Assembly (NCBI GenBank): GCA_028095005.1
Contig: CM051461.1
Location: 46,612,812 to 46,676,811 of the forward strand
Source: Rhynchospora pubera
Taxonomy: Eukaryota > Streptophyta > Magnoliopsida > Poales > Cyperaceae
Reading direction: 5' to 3'
Length of the DNA stretch: 64,000 nt
Below, one piece after another: positions 41,090 to 53,157 of this stretch. Every line of letters starts with the position of its first letter. Positions within the stretch are counted from its first letter, which is position 1. The notes under the pieces are model-generated. The model was not told the DNA's origin. It did no database searches and saw nothing but the letters and a program-made list of their open reading frames with translations. The translations under genes were made by a program, and so were the position numbers.

Positions 41090-41475
41090 TTCATTGGAAC
41101 ATGAAAGCTGTTGATTTTATGTTTAACTTTCCTATACCCCTGTAATAAATGCGTTTCTAAAAAGAAGCCGATTCACCCATAAGGCACTGCACATGTCAAG
41201 ATCTAGATGTCTAGTCCATTAGATCTATTCACACATAGAAGCTAGATATCCTAGGAATGGTTTGACATCACCCAATTTATTGAATTCTTTTATTGGAAAT
41301 GAATTTATTGAAGTTGTTATTTTTAAATTATTTAATTGAAGATTTAAAAAAAAAATCAACCTTATCTTAATGTATACAACGATTTCTAAATTGTGTTTAT
41401 TACAATAATTCTTGTATAGACGATTTGTAGTTGATTGAACTTTTTTTGACCTTTTTTTTAAAGCTTTTCTGTTTT

Positions 41476-41522
41476 TTTTTCCTCCTTGGTAGTCGCTACC
41501 AAGTTCTCTAAAAAAAAAAAAA
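41476..41522 (+). mobile_element. Hairpin plus poly(A) unit without clear duplication
   Basis: CTTGGTAG-TCG-CTACCAAG forms an 8-bp stem, followed by TTCTCT and a run of about 14 A. The same tail layout (stem, then TTATCTAAAAAA) is in the insert at 54997-55032. I found no flanking duplication. Confidence 0.45.
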
Positions 41523-41643
41523 ACAACAACAACAACGCTGAAAACAACAAATCAGATGAATAAAGCTTCAAAAATTCTATTGATACCTTAACCTTATAGG
41601 TGTCCACAACTGTCGACTATGTCACCAAATAACATGTTTGATG

Positions 41644-41814
41644 GGAGTCGGATCCTCTGGTCGTTTTTCGATCTGGACCGTCCGATTTAATCTCAACGGT
41701 TAATATTTTTTCGGACCTATCAATCGTGGTACTAGCACGGGACATCCATAGCTATTAAAATTAAATCAGACGGCTCAGATCTAAAAACGACTAGAGAATT
41801 TCGCCGTCTGGTTC
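41644..41814. mobile_element. Mutator-type MITE, 171 bp
   Basis: A perfect 11-bp duplication CATGTTTGATG (41633-41643, 41815-41825) flanks inverted ends that share TCTGGTCGTTTTTCGATCTG on the left with the complement TCTAGTCGTTTTTAGATCTG on the right, over about 40 bp. Duplications of 9-11 bp are the hallmark of Mutator-like elements. Confidence 0.85.
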
Positions 41815-41825
41815 CATGTTTGATG

Positions 41826-44151
41826 CTTCCAAAAATCCAACCTCCTATCGACCTGGTGTCGGCCGAACCAGATAGTTTGATTTCCCTGTTAAACAATCAC
41901 TGAAGAACCCAATTAAGTTCATGGCCCATGTAGTATGTAGAGCCCAAAAAAACACGATATTAAATTACATGAAAATGCAAGAACCGGGGCCCCAAAATAC
42001 CGTAGTATAAATATTCTAATTGAAAGAAGTGTCAATTTCTAAAGTAAAAATTATCACTCCATAATATGTTTTATTTACAAAAAGTTCCACAACTTAGATT
42101 TTATTTTTTAATTTTAAAACCCAAACAGCCAACGAAAATCACCGATCATGTTTAATTTCATAAAAATTGCATTATCAAAAAATTTTTGTAATTTTTTGTG
42201 TTCAATGGATACTAGATCCAGAGATCAAAGAATAAATATAATAGAATTAATCTATCATGGTTACTATAGATTTTTTTTATCATGATAATCTAATATCAAA
42301 TTAAACAAAAAAAAATGCACAACTAATGAACTACTTTTTCGTTAAATTGAATAAGAATGATGGTTTTATTGGACATTTAAATTTTTTATTTTTAAATATA
42401 AAGAAAAATGAGATCGTCGAATTTTTTATTTTTGTGGTACCAAAAAGTATTTTGCATTTAAACCATTCTTTATAGACAAAAACAATGTCTTTAAAATGGC
42501 GGTACCCAACAAACTTCGATTTTAAATTATGAGCCGTTATTAAAAATAAAAACTTGTGTTATTCGAAAAAAAGAAAATCTGAAAGAAAGGACAGCGAAAC
42601 TTCGATGGATTGAATTCAAAGAACCGAGATGACTAGAGCACTTTCATATTTGCAAATTGCATTGCAGAAGTCTTCATACCGGGTCCCTCACATTCATCAA
42701 CTAACTCAAATTTATGAGAAATGTATAATAGGCCTAAATATAAGCCCTTTTTTTTGAAAAAGTAAAAGCACAATTTGCCGACATTAACGGTTGAAAATTA
42801 AACATCTAAGATAAGTCTTCTCTCCATCACAATCACTCATGTGGACTCTAAACAAAATAGAACATCAGTTGCAAGAAAATAATAATAAATAAAGCTAATT
42901 GAAAGTAAGATTTAAAAGGGAAAGATAAAGAAACGATTGTCAGTATTAGTACCAAGCTAGACACGTCCCATATATATAAAAAGTAATTGGGGTACAGTAC
43001 AAGATTCACACGGAAAGAATTGCAAAAATTTTCTTAAAAAAGTCAACACTAGAGGAGCTTGCCACTGATGTTCCATTAGTTCACTAATCCAAATATCCAA
43101 TAAAACGTAAAGCAGCTTTCAGTTAAACAAATTCCTCAAATCTCTAAAAAGAGCTTTTCGTTGGTATGATCCATTTATTTTTGTAGAATTATGGGTTTAA
43201 TAATATCATAATTCATATCATTTGTATGATTAAATAATTACAATTATGGGTTCATTAATCTAACTACACGACAAATTCGATTTATTTCAATAATTAGAAT
43301 TTAGTCACTCCGTTACAATATCATATATGGTTCGGCCTAGAAAATTTTTATTTATTAATTTTTTTTTTGGAGGAGGTTATGTCATAAAACTTTTTTTTAA
43401 TTAAGTATGCATTCGGGAATTCAATCCTTTATCTTTTTAGACCAAAATAGTATTTTTTTTAAAATTAAAGATGCATACAGGACTTAAATCCTTTTTTTTT
43501 AGACCAATCTAGTGCTCTTATCATTGAGACACTAAACCACATGCCGATGTAGAAAATAATATTTTTTAGTTTATTTTCATGACCCACTTCAATTCAGGGT
43601 ATTATTATTATTATTATGTTACTTCTTCCTCATTTAATTTTCTTTTTACTAGCAAATAATAATTGAATTTAAATTAAATTGTATGTATCTGCAGTGTAGG
43701 TCACATTTATAGTTTAAGATGTAAAAAATTTATGTTTGTCTAAACTTTTAAAATCGTTAAAAGAAAATTTTTTAACAGATTTTTACTTTAATGAAAACAA
43801 TAATATAATGTCATGAAATATAATGTAAATAATTAAATTGGTCATCCAACAATCACTCACACAAAAAATTAAACAACCCCAACAATGATTCTCTATTCCA
43901 ATGCATTAACCAACAACAGACGCAGTAAAAGTAATTCAACAATTACAAATCGACTGTAAAGTCCATAATCATATATCCTATAAGCACTAATCTCTCTGAA
44001 ATAAACTAAACCCTCAAAATAAAACCAAGCAAAAAACAATAAACAAATAAGACCTTTAATTAAGATACACAATCAATGCATCTTATTATATATGCAATAT
44101 ATATAATTCTCTGCCTTAACGCATAATTTCAATATAAACTAATATTACCTA
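41826..44151. other. Intergenic with decayed repeats
   Basis: No supported gene. 42140-42440 resembles the foldback MITE family (AATAGAATTAATCTATCATG centre). 43391-43514 is a diverged tandem pair of about 62 bp (GCATnCnGGAnTnAATCCTTT). The rest is AT-rich. Confidence 0.5.
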
Positions 44152-45180
44152 TCAATTGAACAATCCAAAATTTAATATCACCATTATTAGTGAAAATGAC
44201 ACCAAAGAAACCCTAAAATTGGAGAAAGCAGAAGCAGATCCTGAATTAGCATTTTCTGAATTCGGAGTTTGTGATGTTGCCGGAGCTTGAGATGCTGCTG
44301 GCTGCGTCGAGGGATTTGAAGCAGGAGAGATGGTCGTTGGTGTTGTAGGTGAAGGTGGAGATGCAACTGTAAATGGAGATGGAGATGGACTACTTGAAGG
44401 TGGAGATGCAACTGCAAATGGAGATGGAGACGGACTACTTGAAGGTGGAGATGCAACTGTAAATGGAGATGGAGACAGAGATGGACTTGCGGTATTTGGA
44501 GCGGTCGGTGCTGTTGCCGGTGGTGCAGCTATAGATGGAGCTGGACCTGGACTTACAGTAGGAGATGCAACTGGACTTACGGTAGGTGGCGAAACCGGGG
44601 AAATCATTGGAGGTTCAACGACAGGAGAATTTGCAACTGGACTTGATGTAGGTGCCATGGAAGGAGGCAAAGGAGAAACTGTAGGTGTTACCGGTCCGAC
44701 TGGTCTTGTGGGCCGTACCGCCAAAACAACCACGATCAGTTTCTGGCCCTGTTTGCACCGATCACCTGTACCGCTAATAAAATAAAATGGGCCCGATCGA
44801 CCGAATTTGAATACCGAGTCTCCGGTGTCCATATTCTGTATCGGGTTGCTCAAATTGCACTGGTCGAAATCTTGCTGGTTCACCACCAAAACAGAGTCTT
44901 CGCCTTGTTTGTATTTGAAAACTGAAAAGTAAATCAAAACAAGAAGATAAATATCACTATCAATCATGCAAAGTATTTCTTTTAAAAGAATTCTTCAATT
45001 GAAGAGTTGCGTACCGATGGTGTCGTTAACTTGAAATCGGTTTCTCGAGGCCCAATCGGAGTAACTTTCTGATGGGTGTAAAACCCAGCCGTCTCTGCCC
45101 CCGGCATAGAAGGTGTAAGCATGAGATCTTACAACAAAAAGAGAAATTATAAAAATAAAGACAAATTTTGAAATCCCCAT
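44152..45180 (-). CDS. Early nodulin-like protein (phytocyanin, ENODL), GPI-anchored
   Basis: Two exons, 45015-45180 and 44152-44921, phase 1, giving 311 aa. The signal peptide covers about residues 1-22 (FVFIFIISLFVVRSHA). The plastocyanin-like domain covers about 23-123, with FYAGGRDGWVLHPSESYSDW, FKYKQGEDSVLVVNQQDF, a Cys pair at C77 and C111 (DQCN, DRCKQ) and GPFYFISG. The usual copper His ligand near the FKY strand is not present, which is normal for ENODLs that do not bind copper. Residues about 124-285 are rich in Pro, Ser, Ala and Thr (AP/SP/TP), suiting arabinogalactan glycosylation. The C-terminal hydrophobic tail (VSLVSFSLIMVILNFGLF) suits a GPI signal. Cell-surface role; molecular function unclear. 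An intron at this position is typical of phytocyanins. Confidence 0.93.
44354..44479 (-). repeat. 45-bp coding tandem repeat in the ENODL Pro-rich region
   Basis: Copies at 44354-44398, 44399-44443 and a partial third to about 44479 encode a 15-residue SPSPSPFTVASPPSS unit (one copy has A for T). It is in phase, so copy changes would alter stalk length only. Confidence 0.85.
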
Positions 45181-45471
45181 ATGAAAATTCTCTGTTTCTC
45201 TTTTCTCTTATTTTTTTTTTCCCGAAATTAATACTTAATAGTCTCAACTCAACACCTGTTTTCCTGATCACTGTACCAAAAGAAGTGTAGAGAGAGTGAG
45301 AGAATTAAGCAAAGGGTATTAGGAAGAAAATCACATATTAGAGTATAAATAAAGGAGATGGCATCAAAATAAATAGAAAAGCAAATGTAAAAATAAGACC
45401 GTTGTTGTAATCGCTGACTGACAGCTGTTTGATATGGAGTTGTTAGTGGTGTTAGGGGAATAACGGCTTGC

Positions 45472-45479
45472 CACGTGGC
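45472..45479. promoter_or_regulatory. G-box/ABRE-type CACGTGGC
   Basis: CACGTGGC, about 290 bp upstream of the ENODL ATG. CACGTG is the core bound by bZIP and bHLH factors; activity is inferred. Confidence 0.5.
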
Positions 45480-45554
45480 AGTAAACTGAGACATGATTAG
45501 GCCAAATTATGGGTCAAGAACGTTAAAACAATGCATTTATTCCTTAATGGATGA

Positions 45555-45562
45555 CACGTGGC
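45555..45562. promoter_or_regulatory. Second G-box/ABRE-type CACGTGGC
   Basis: A second identical CACGTGGC, 83 bp from the first and about 375 bp upstream of the ENODL ATG. ABRE function often needs such pairs. Confidence 0.5.
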
Positions 45563-46144
45563 ACCATCTAAGATATCCAACGGTAACTTAATTTACTATT
45601 ATTCCTAATCAGAATTAATGCACACACCATCTATTGAATAATTTTTAAAAACTAATAATAATAATAAATTTTGAGAGTAAATGATAATTCATGAGATATG
45701 GAATAGAAGAAAGAGATTGCCGTCTTGTGTGATGAAGTATTTCCTGACCGAGCAATGGATTCAAATTTTGTTTGAGAAATTAATTTTGATGGTTTTCTGT
45801 CTTGGTCCTCGGACTTAGCAAATTCGATCCACACTTATGAATTATGATTAATGGATTGATTCGAGGAAGATTATTACTACTATCACTCATCATTATAATA
45901 TTTAATAGTAATTAATTGTCTTGACCTGACTGAAAATTTAGCCTTTTATTTGAACCAACGTGTACGGCGGACTAGGAGACCAGTTACTTTATGTTTATGG
46001 TGTTTACTTCAAAACTTTTTTTTTTCATTACTCTTTTATTCTACTTTTTAGAAATTAAAATGCTGTCGTTATCATATTCCAATCTTCCAGATGAAAGGTT
46101 GTTGGATGACCATTTGAAGACTCTTGCATATAATCAATTAAGAA
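45563..46144. other. Intergenic
   Basis: Distal upstream region of the ENODL gene. No gene seen. Confidence 0.45.
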
Positions 46145-46550
46145 GGATTCTAATGTTAATAATTTGAGTGCCTCAAAATGTCTTAAAATTTATTTTTTAA
46201 TTACTTTTTCAAAATATAAAATTTTAAATCCAAACGATTATTCTTATTATATAAAATGAGCAATGCATTTTCATATAAATTTTTAAAAAATTGAAATTTA
46301 TTTCATACTTGATCAAGAGATCAAAATATGAAGGTATTAGAATTAATCTATCATATTTAACTAGATCCATTCATTATTTATTCTCTTGATCGAGTATCAA
46401 ACAAATTTTAAAATTTATATGGAAACGCATCACTTGTTAAATTGAACAAAATTAATGGTTTAGATTTTATATTGGAATTTTATATTTGAAAAAATAAAAA
46501 AGATGAGTTTGACGACATTTGAGGGCACTCAAATGGTGGGCATTGGAACC
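46145..46550. mobile_element. Foldback MITE, about 406 bp
   Basis: Left GGATTCTAATG and TTTGAGTGCCTCAAA are mirrored by the complements GGTTCCAATG and TTTGAGTGCCCTCAAA on the right. The centre (GTATTAGAATTAATCTATCAT) is shared with the foldback at 20781-21203, although the outer ends differ. No frame. Confidence 0.7.
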
Positions 46551-47704
46551 ATCAAATGAAATCTTTACTTTCATATTTTCCAACCTTTCAAATGAAATAT
46601 ATTGTTACTTGAGATGATTATTGTGATTGGTTATCGCATACAACAACAGTTCGTGCAGTTCGTTTTGACCAGCTTGTGATTTTTATGTTCAATGCGCTGT
46701 ATGCTGTATCTCGAATATAATCAGTGCAAATGTGCAATTATCATCGATTCCTAATTTAGCCAAACCAATGTAAAAGAGAGACAAATTACGCAACCTTTTT
46801 TAATGAATTGGATAAGGAAAAGGAAACAGACTAAGTCGATACCAAGCAAATAGAACTTAGATTGCCAAACTTTATATGAAAGAAAAGATGCATGATTCAA
46901 TGGGCAGTGTTGTTTGATTGCCGTGTATGATAATTTGAAGCATCTATAAAGCCCCATTTTTCAAACTTATCAAGCTAGAAGATAATAGATATGATATATC
47001 TCGGCTTCGTAAGTTCGTAACGCTGATGATAGGGACAAACATTATGATATGTCCAGGGAAAACTAATACGTGGCACCTGTGAGAATTATACGTGTCATAA
47101 TCTCTATTTATGATAGAACACTTGTAGTTGTTTACTTGACTACGTACGATGAAAATACAATATAGACCGGCGGGGGGGGGGGGGGGGGGGGGGCAAAAGA
47201 AGTGTTCGAATTAATGATTCCTACGACTACCATGAATTTTCTAGATCTTGAAAGTTAATAATAATAATAATAAATTATGCTTTAGATATACATACTGCAG
47301 CATTGTTATGCAAAATAATAATAATAATAATAATTAATTGAAAAATCAATTATGTTTTTTCAAATGCGATAATTTCTAATAAATTTTATTTAGCAATTCT
47401 TAGAAGTAATATTTTTTTTTCTTTTGGAAGCTACACCCGTGCAACATATAAAGAATACAATTAGTTTAGTCATGGTTTCTTCAAAGAAATCCAATGTTCT
47501 TTTTTTTTAAAAAAAAAAAATTATACTACACCTTAGATACATCAAACAGTATCGTGTAAATAATCATGATGGATAAATATGATATATAATTCGGCCGATC
47601 GAGATAAGAGGGGATAAACAAAAGCACAAGGATATAAATATATACGATATTAATTGGATGGTTAAAATTTTTTTGAAGGTTTATATATATATATATATAG
47701 AGAT
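46551..47704. other. Intergenic with a 22-G run and a TA tract
   Basis: No gene. It contains a run of 22 G at 47172-47193, AAT/AAC microsatellites near 47255-47335, and (TA)n at 47682-47699, which borders the next element. Confidence 0.6.
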
Positions 47705-50700
47705 AGGCTAAATTAGACTCCAGCATACAGGGACCTTGTGTGCTCCAGTGTCTTGACCGTCTGATTTCAGATCGGACAGCTCAGATTGAGGCGCTGGATA
47801 ACTTATCAATCTCCGTTTTGTGTTCAATTTCCGTTACCATCTGCTCCGTTTGCATATTAGATCGGAAAGAAAAGGAAAAAAAACGAAAACGAATAGACTC
47901 TTCCTCTTCGTCTCTCTCACGCACAGAAAACCTAGTCGCTTCTTCCCTGCTTTCTGATCAAGCCATCCACCTCTTCTCGACTAATCTCTTCCCCGCTATC
48001 TCTCTCTCTCACGCGAATGGACATCCACCAGGCATTCCTTCTCCGTGCGATTTGATATTCCGCCTCTCGGTCCTCCTCTGAAGAAGGTTGCATTGTGCTC
48101 CTAATAAACCTCGTGCAAATCCCTTCTCATCTTCTCCGCTTGGCTTAGTGAGACGAAAAAAACCGAAACCCTAGATTAAGGTGGATCAGCTGTAAGAGGT
48201 TTTACTCCTCTTTACTTTGTAGTTGTTTTCTCTGTCTTCCTAAAATTTCTTCTTACTTTGATTCAATCCAAATAAAATTAGTTCTCTACGTACTAGCAGC
48301 TGATTTGTACTAGAAATTGAGATGTATTAGTTTAGAAGATCCCAATTAAGGGAATCAATATATGCGTTTGAGCTTTTTTCAGCAGAATGCTTAATGCATA
48401 ATCCATTAATTTCAGTTGGTAATCTCAAAATTGACCAGTTTGGAGCTTGGTAATTTCATTCCTGACATGTGAACTATGTTAATATGGTTGTATATGTTGC
48501 TTCGTTTATTTCTTGTCATTGAACTTTGAAGTTGCTGAAGCTTATAAAATGTGAATAAAGGTTTAGTTATTCAAATAATTCTTGTGTTTTGTGATGCTAT
48601 CAGGCTATTACTTGGGGAACTCTCTCTCCTGATGCTATGTCAATCATAAATTTGTTTAGTGAAAGCCATATATAGAGTGTTATGTCATTGTTTTGTTAAT
48701 TAAGACTAGTACCAAATCTGAACTAAACTATCCAATCCAAATCTGAACTGAACTATCCAATATACTTTTTTTTTATACTTTTTTAAAAGGTTTATGAATC
48801 ATGTTGATTAATATTTCTAAAGATACCAATATGAATTTCTGATCATTTGTTTCAGATATTTCTAAAGATACCAAGATGTTGGATATATTTTGTTTAATAT
48901 CTTAGTCAATATATATTACAAGTCTATTTTGTTTAATATCTTTGTAATCGGATATGGTGTCCCTTTCTATTTTGTCAAAATAGAGACATACGAAAAGATC
49001 AGTTTGAGTTTGGACACGGTACATGGTACAGCTTGAAATGAAGTCATGAAGATCAGCTTGAAATGGACTTTTAAAAGAAGATCAGCACCCCCTCAGCAAT
49101 AAAAAAAAACACATTCTTGTAAATCATTTCCAAATTCCAAAAAATAAATTCATCTAAAATGATTTCCAGTACCAAAAACAACAATAGAAAAAAATACATT
49201 AAAAGTAACAGCTAATATCACACTTGGCACCTTGTCACCAGGAGAGACAGGAATTGTAAAATAAAACAAATGTCAAACAAAGCTAATACCAATTGTAAAC
49301 AAATGGACAGAGATAGACAGCAATTGTAAACAAATGGTACCTAATACCAATTGTACCGACATATGTACATTCAACTGTTTAGGCGCATCATTACTACATA
49401 TAATTGCTATTGTAAACTTATTACATCCCGTACCAGTGTCAATTTCTTCCACTTCCAATTAACCCCAACATACACTTATACTCTGTCACAATTTTATTAC
49501 ACCCTGCACCTAATTAGATACTGCAACAGTCATGGCAACACTGGTACAGCACAAAAGAAATGAAGAAGAGTGTCTTGGCCATGTAATTTGAGGCGGTTCC
49601 TGATATCGTATGACAATCATAGACATTGGCCCATCAAAGTGGTAACCCTCTGGTACATGCTCCGGCAGAGGCAACCATGCTCTTTTAGAGTTAGTGCCTT
49701 AAAATGTGCACGATCTCTTGTCATAGGCAATGAGTCACCAATGCATCTTCTGTATGGCAGAGTCTACTATTGCATAGAAAATGGAAAGTAAAGAAAATGA
49801 GTAGTTGGTACAAGACCTAAGTAGTAATGATATAGTTGTTTGGTAATGATTTATAGTAAACATTTTGAAAACAACGGTGTTTTAGAACTTACAGGTACAA
49901 ATGAAAAAAGAATTATACACCGAGACAGATCTGGCACCTGATGTTTCCAATTCCAGTACGAACATTTTTGCCAGACCTATTTTCTACTGTAACAAAATTT
50001 GAGATGTCTAACTCCATCTAAAATTTAAAGCAAATCAAGCAAAAAACCATAGAATTTCAAGTACAAATATATATAAATGAACGACCTAATTAATCTGACA
50101 CCTACAGTAGGAATCGAGACTATATGCTTTGAACAAAATTAACATCCAATTAAAAGGACAGACTACTAATTAAGGCCAGACAAATAACTACCACAATTAG
50201 TTTTATTTTGGTTGCCAGCCAACACTGGTATGAGTAGACAAATAGTGCCAGTTAACATCTTAGATTCTATTTTGTAACAAAAATCCAACAAAGATGAAAG
50301 AAGGGGAGGAGCTGTGGCCATGACTAAAAATTTGAAATAAAAATTGGCAGTAATTGTCAATTTGAAGAACTTCCGTTCATTATTCAACGAAGATGATGGT
50401 AGAGCAAGCAAGGAGTTGTGGTCATAAGCAAGGAGCAAGCAAGAGAGAAAGAGAGAGAAATCCACCTCAATCTAGGGTTTCTATTTTTTTTGTCTCACTA
50501 AGCGAAGCGGAGAAGATTCGGCGAAGGGGAGTTCTTCAGAGGAACGAGACAGTAAGAGAGAAAGAGAGAGAGGGTCGTCACCAGCAATTGCACTTCCTTA
50601 TCGAGTTCCGGCGAAGCTAGGTTTTTCTTTTGGAAGAAGAGGAGACAGTCGAGTCGAGGCGTGAGATATCCGAAATACAAATTGGTGCATTAGCGGAGAG

Positions 50701-50844
50701 GAAACGGAGAATTAACGTAAAATTTTAAAAACCTCTTTCCCTCAGCGCCTATATCTGGACCACAGGATCTTATCAAATCACTCGATCGAACGGCTAAAAG
50801 ACTGGAGCACACAGACCCTCTATGTGCTGGAGTCTAATTTAGCC

Positions 50845-50845
<1 letters not shown>
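47705..50845. mobile_element. TA-flanked inverted-repeat element A, 3.1 kb
   Basis: The left end AGGCTAAATTAGACTCCAGC and the complement of the right end are the same for these 20 bases. Similarity continues about 50 bp (TGTGTGCTCCAGT on both sides). (TA)n lies outside both ends. Next to each end the DNA is leader-like: CT-rich on the left with AACCCTAG, and the mirror CTAGGGTTT on the right, as if gene 5' regions had been captured. No transposase is seen. A 49565-49720 segment on the minus strand has short protein-like stretches (LPEHVPEGYHFDGP) in broken frames. Micron elements of rice are known to sit in (TA)n; Mutator relatives can too. Assignment to a superfamily is open. Confidence 0.8.

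Positions 50846-50875
<30 letters not shown>
50846..50875. repeat. (TA)n shared between two elements
   Basis: One TA tract of about 27 bp followed by GAG lies directly between the right end of element A and the left end of element B. It serves as the flank of both. Confidence 0.9.
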
Positions 50876-50880
<5 letters not shown>

Positions 50881-52744
50881 ATGGATACAGTACACTAATG
50901 TGCATATGTATCTTATGCACAGCATTTCTATGCTGTCGGATTGGCTTTAAAATTCGTGCCGAGATTCAGATGAGGGGTGTGGATTGAGGCGCTGAACTCT
51001 TCGATCTCTCCGTTATTTTCTAAAATTTCCGTTTCTATTCATCCGTGACTAAATACTCTCCTCCTACCTTAGGTCTCTTCTCCTCTCTAAACTCATGGCT
51101 GCGCCTGCTCGTACCCTCCTCTTCTCCTCCGTCGCTGCCTACTCTCTCCACGGCTCCACCTCTACCTCCACTCTCTAATCTCTCCACCTCTACTGTACTT
51201 CTTCTCCGCCTCCTCCTTCGAAGCATAACCAAAGGAAAATCGTAGGGCTCCGCCTTGGCCTCCTCTTCTTGTCAGTAGCGCAACCTCCTCTCTTTAATCA
51301 CTACGATTGATCCAGCACTGCAACCTCAACATGAAATGCTCTCTCCACCTCTACCTCTTCTCTGTGACATCCTCCTTCGCTGCAACCCTAGACTTACTCT
51401 TGATCCATCGCTGTGACCTGCCCTTCTTCAATCGGTATGGCTCTTTCTCTCTTTTTGCATCTCTTTTCTTATTTTGTCCGTTTAATTGATCAGTAATTTT
51501 ATTCTGATTTCAGTTTAATTTTGGTTTAATTTTGGGTTAATTCTAAATGCCAATACTGGTATGAAAGAATTAAAGCAATTTTCATTACAAAAAAAAAATT
51601 GTGGGTTAATTAATTTTGGGTTTAGATTCTGATTTTCTGATATTTGTCAGCTCTAGCACTGAGTGAAACAACTAGTGAATGCAAAATAGATACTTAAACC
51701 AAGATGTATATTAATGTCAGAATCTGAAAATATTTTTTTCATTTGATGTTTTTCCATTGAGTGAACCAACTTTAGTTATTGCTTGAATGATGTAAAATTT
51801 AGTTTGGAGTATTTCTTTTAGGTTTGTATTTTTTTTTTTGTACTTTCACCTAATGATAAAGCAGGAAGCTCCAAAATGATTTACCAGAATATGGTCTTTT
51901 ACAGCAATTTTACTACAGGCTGTCATTTAGGTGTTTAGGTCCTTTTATAATTATTTTTTTAAGATTATATTTCATTGTCTTTGTAACTTATCTTTTCCTT
52001 ATGTAGGCTCATCCTGAAGCCAAATGAGAGGAAGAAAACAAATGTTTAGGATTTGTCTCTGTAACATGTATGCCCATTTAGTGTGCTGGTATAGTGCTAA
52101 ATTTAGGGCTTATTTGTTTAGCTGTTATATTGGTTAGGAGAAAGGTTGCTATGGTTAATTTGGAATTGGCGTTTACAATCAATCAACTATATCATCAATT
52201 GGAGCAACTCTTGAGAGTGAAGATGATGAATTGATCATACATGTGATGTTTTAATTTAAATAGTTAATCACTCTATATGTATTATATTTAATATGTTTGT
52301 ACTATTTGATACTAATTTGAATTTAGTATGTACCATGCTACTGGATGTGTTGGTACTTGTACCTGTAACTATTGCTACATTCAATAAATTAAAGTATTAA
52401 ACAACATATTCATTGAGCATATGCACATGAGATTTGTGCCAGATTTGCTGCAAAAGAAAGAGAAGTATCAAGACTGGCTATTGCGTTAGTCCAACCAGTA
52501 CCAAAAAGTTGAATTAAAAATTGTCAAAATACCGGCTCAACTCTAAAATTTGGCATATGTCATTTTATTAACAGAAACCCAGTGCAACAATATGAAAAAT
52601 CCAACCAACAAAAAGTATCAATGAAATTTTTTATACAAAAACAATTCAACTATTCGGGCATGCCAGCAGCAATTCGATCTCCACCTTACAGTCCCATACA
52701 TGCCATGCTTGACACCTCCATTATGGTGCTCCCTTCTTCCATTG

Positions 52745-52895
52745 CTGGTGCCTCCAGCAGCTGATCAGGCAACTCCAGAAGCAATGGCACATGCTCCATA
52801 TCTCCTCCTTGAGCTTATCTTACCAGAGTCCCTACCAATAGCCCGTCACCCCTTTTGTAGATGTGCACACTGAAAAATTAGAGTGAGGCTGAGTA
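52745..52895 (-). mobile_element. LINE ORF2 3'-end fragment inside element B
   Basis: It aligns by eye with 14475-14612 of the intact LINE: CAGCAGCTGATC..GGCAAC, GACATGCTCC against GCACATGCTCC, CCAATAGCCCxTCA, and TTAGAGTGAGG against ATAGAGTGAGG. It corresponds to the C-terminal end of ORF2, in broken frame. Another scrap at 53141-53191 reads, on the minus strand, YRPVSF, the counterpart of the FRPISL motif. Confidence 0.65.
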
Positions 52896-53101
52896 CATAA
52901 TTAAGATACTCAGAAGAAAAAAAATTGCTACTCAGCAACAAAGCCTAAAAACCAGTAAAAACAAGCAAAATTTTGTTACTGTTGTATTAACCATGCCATC
53001 AAGTCCACAGAAGATCCCAACAATACAATCAAGAAAGCTGATTAGATTAATTAGTGTTTCTCTCAATCTTGATACATTGTAATTAGACGGTTTATTGCTG
53101 T

Positions 53102-53157
53102 AGCTAACTGGTCTATATGATGATCAAAAAAAAAAAAAGAAGCTAACTGGTCTATAT
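53102..53157 (+). mobile_element. Ultra-short retroposon: 22 nt of GATGATC plus poly(A)
   Basis: A perfect 17-bp duplication AGCTAACTGGTCTATAT (53102-53118 and 53141-53157) encloses only GATGATC, 13 A and GA. The insertion is within a LINE reverse-transcriptase scrap. Confidence 0.75.

Noticed and set aside
44330..44785. 151-aa open frame opposite the ENODL gene
   Set aside because: It mirrors the Pro/Ser-rich repeat region (Gly/Asp-rich low complexity) and has no start context or family.
47740..48081. 113-aa open frame in element A
   Set aside because: Ser-rich translation of a CT-rich leader-like region inside a transposon; no family.
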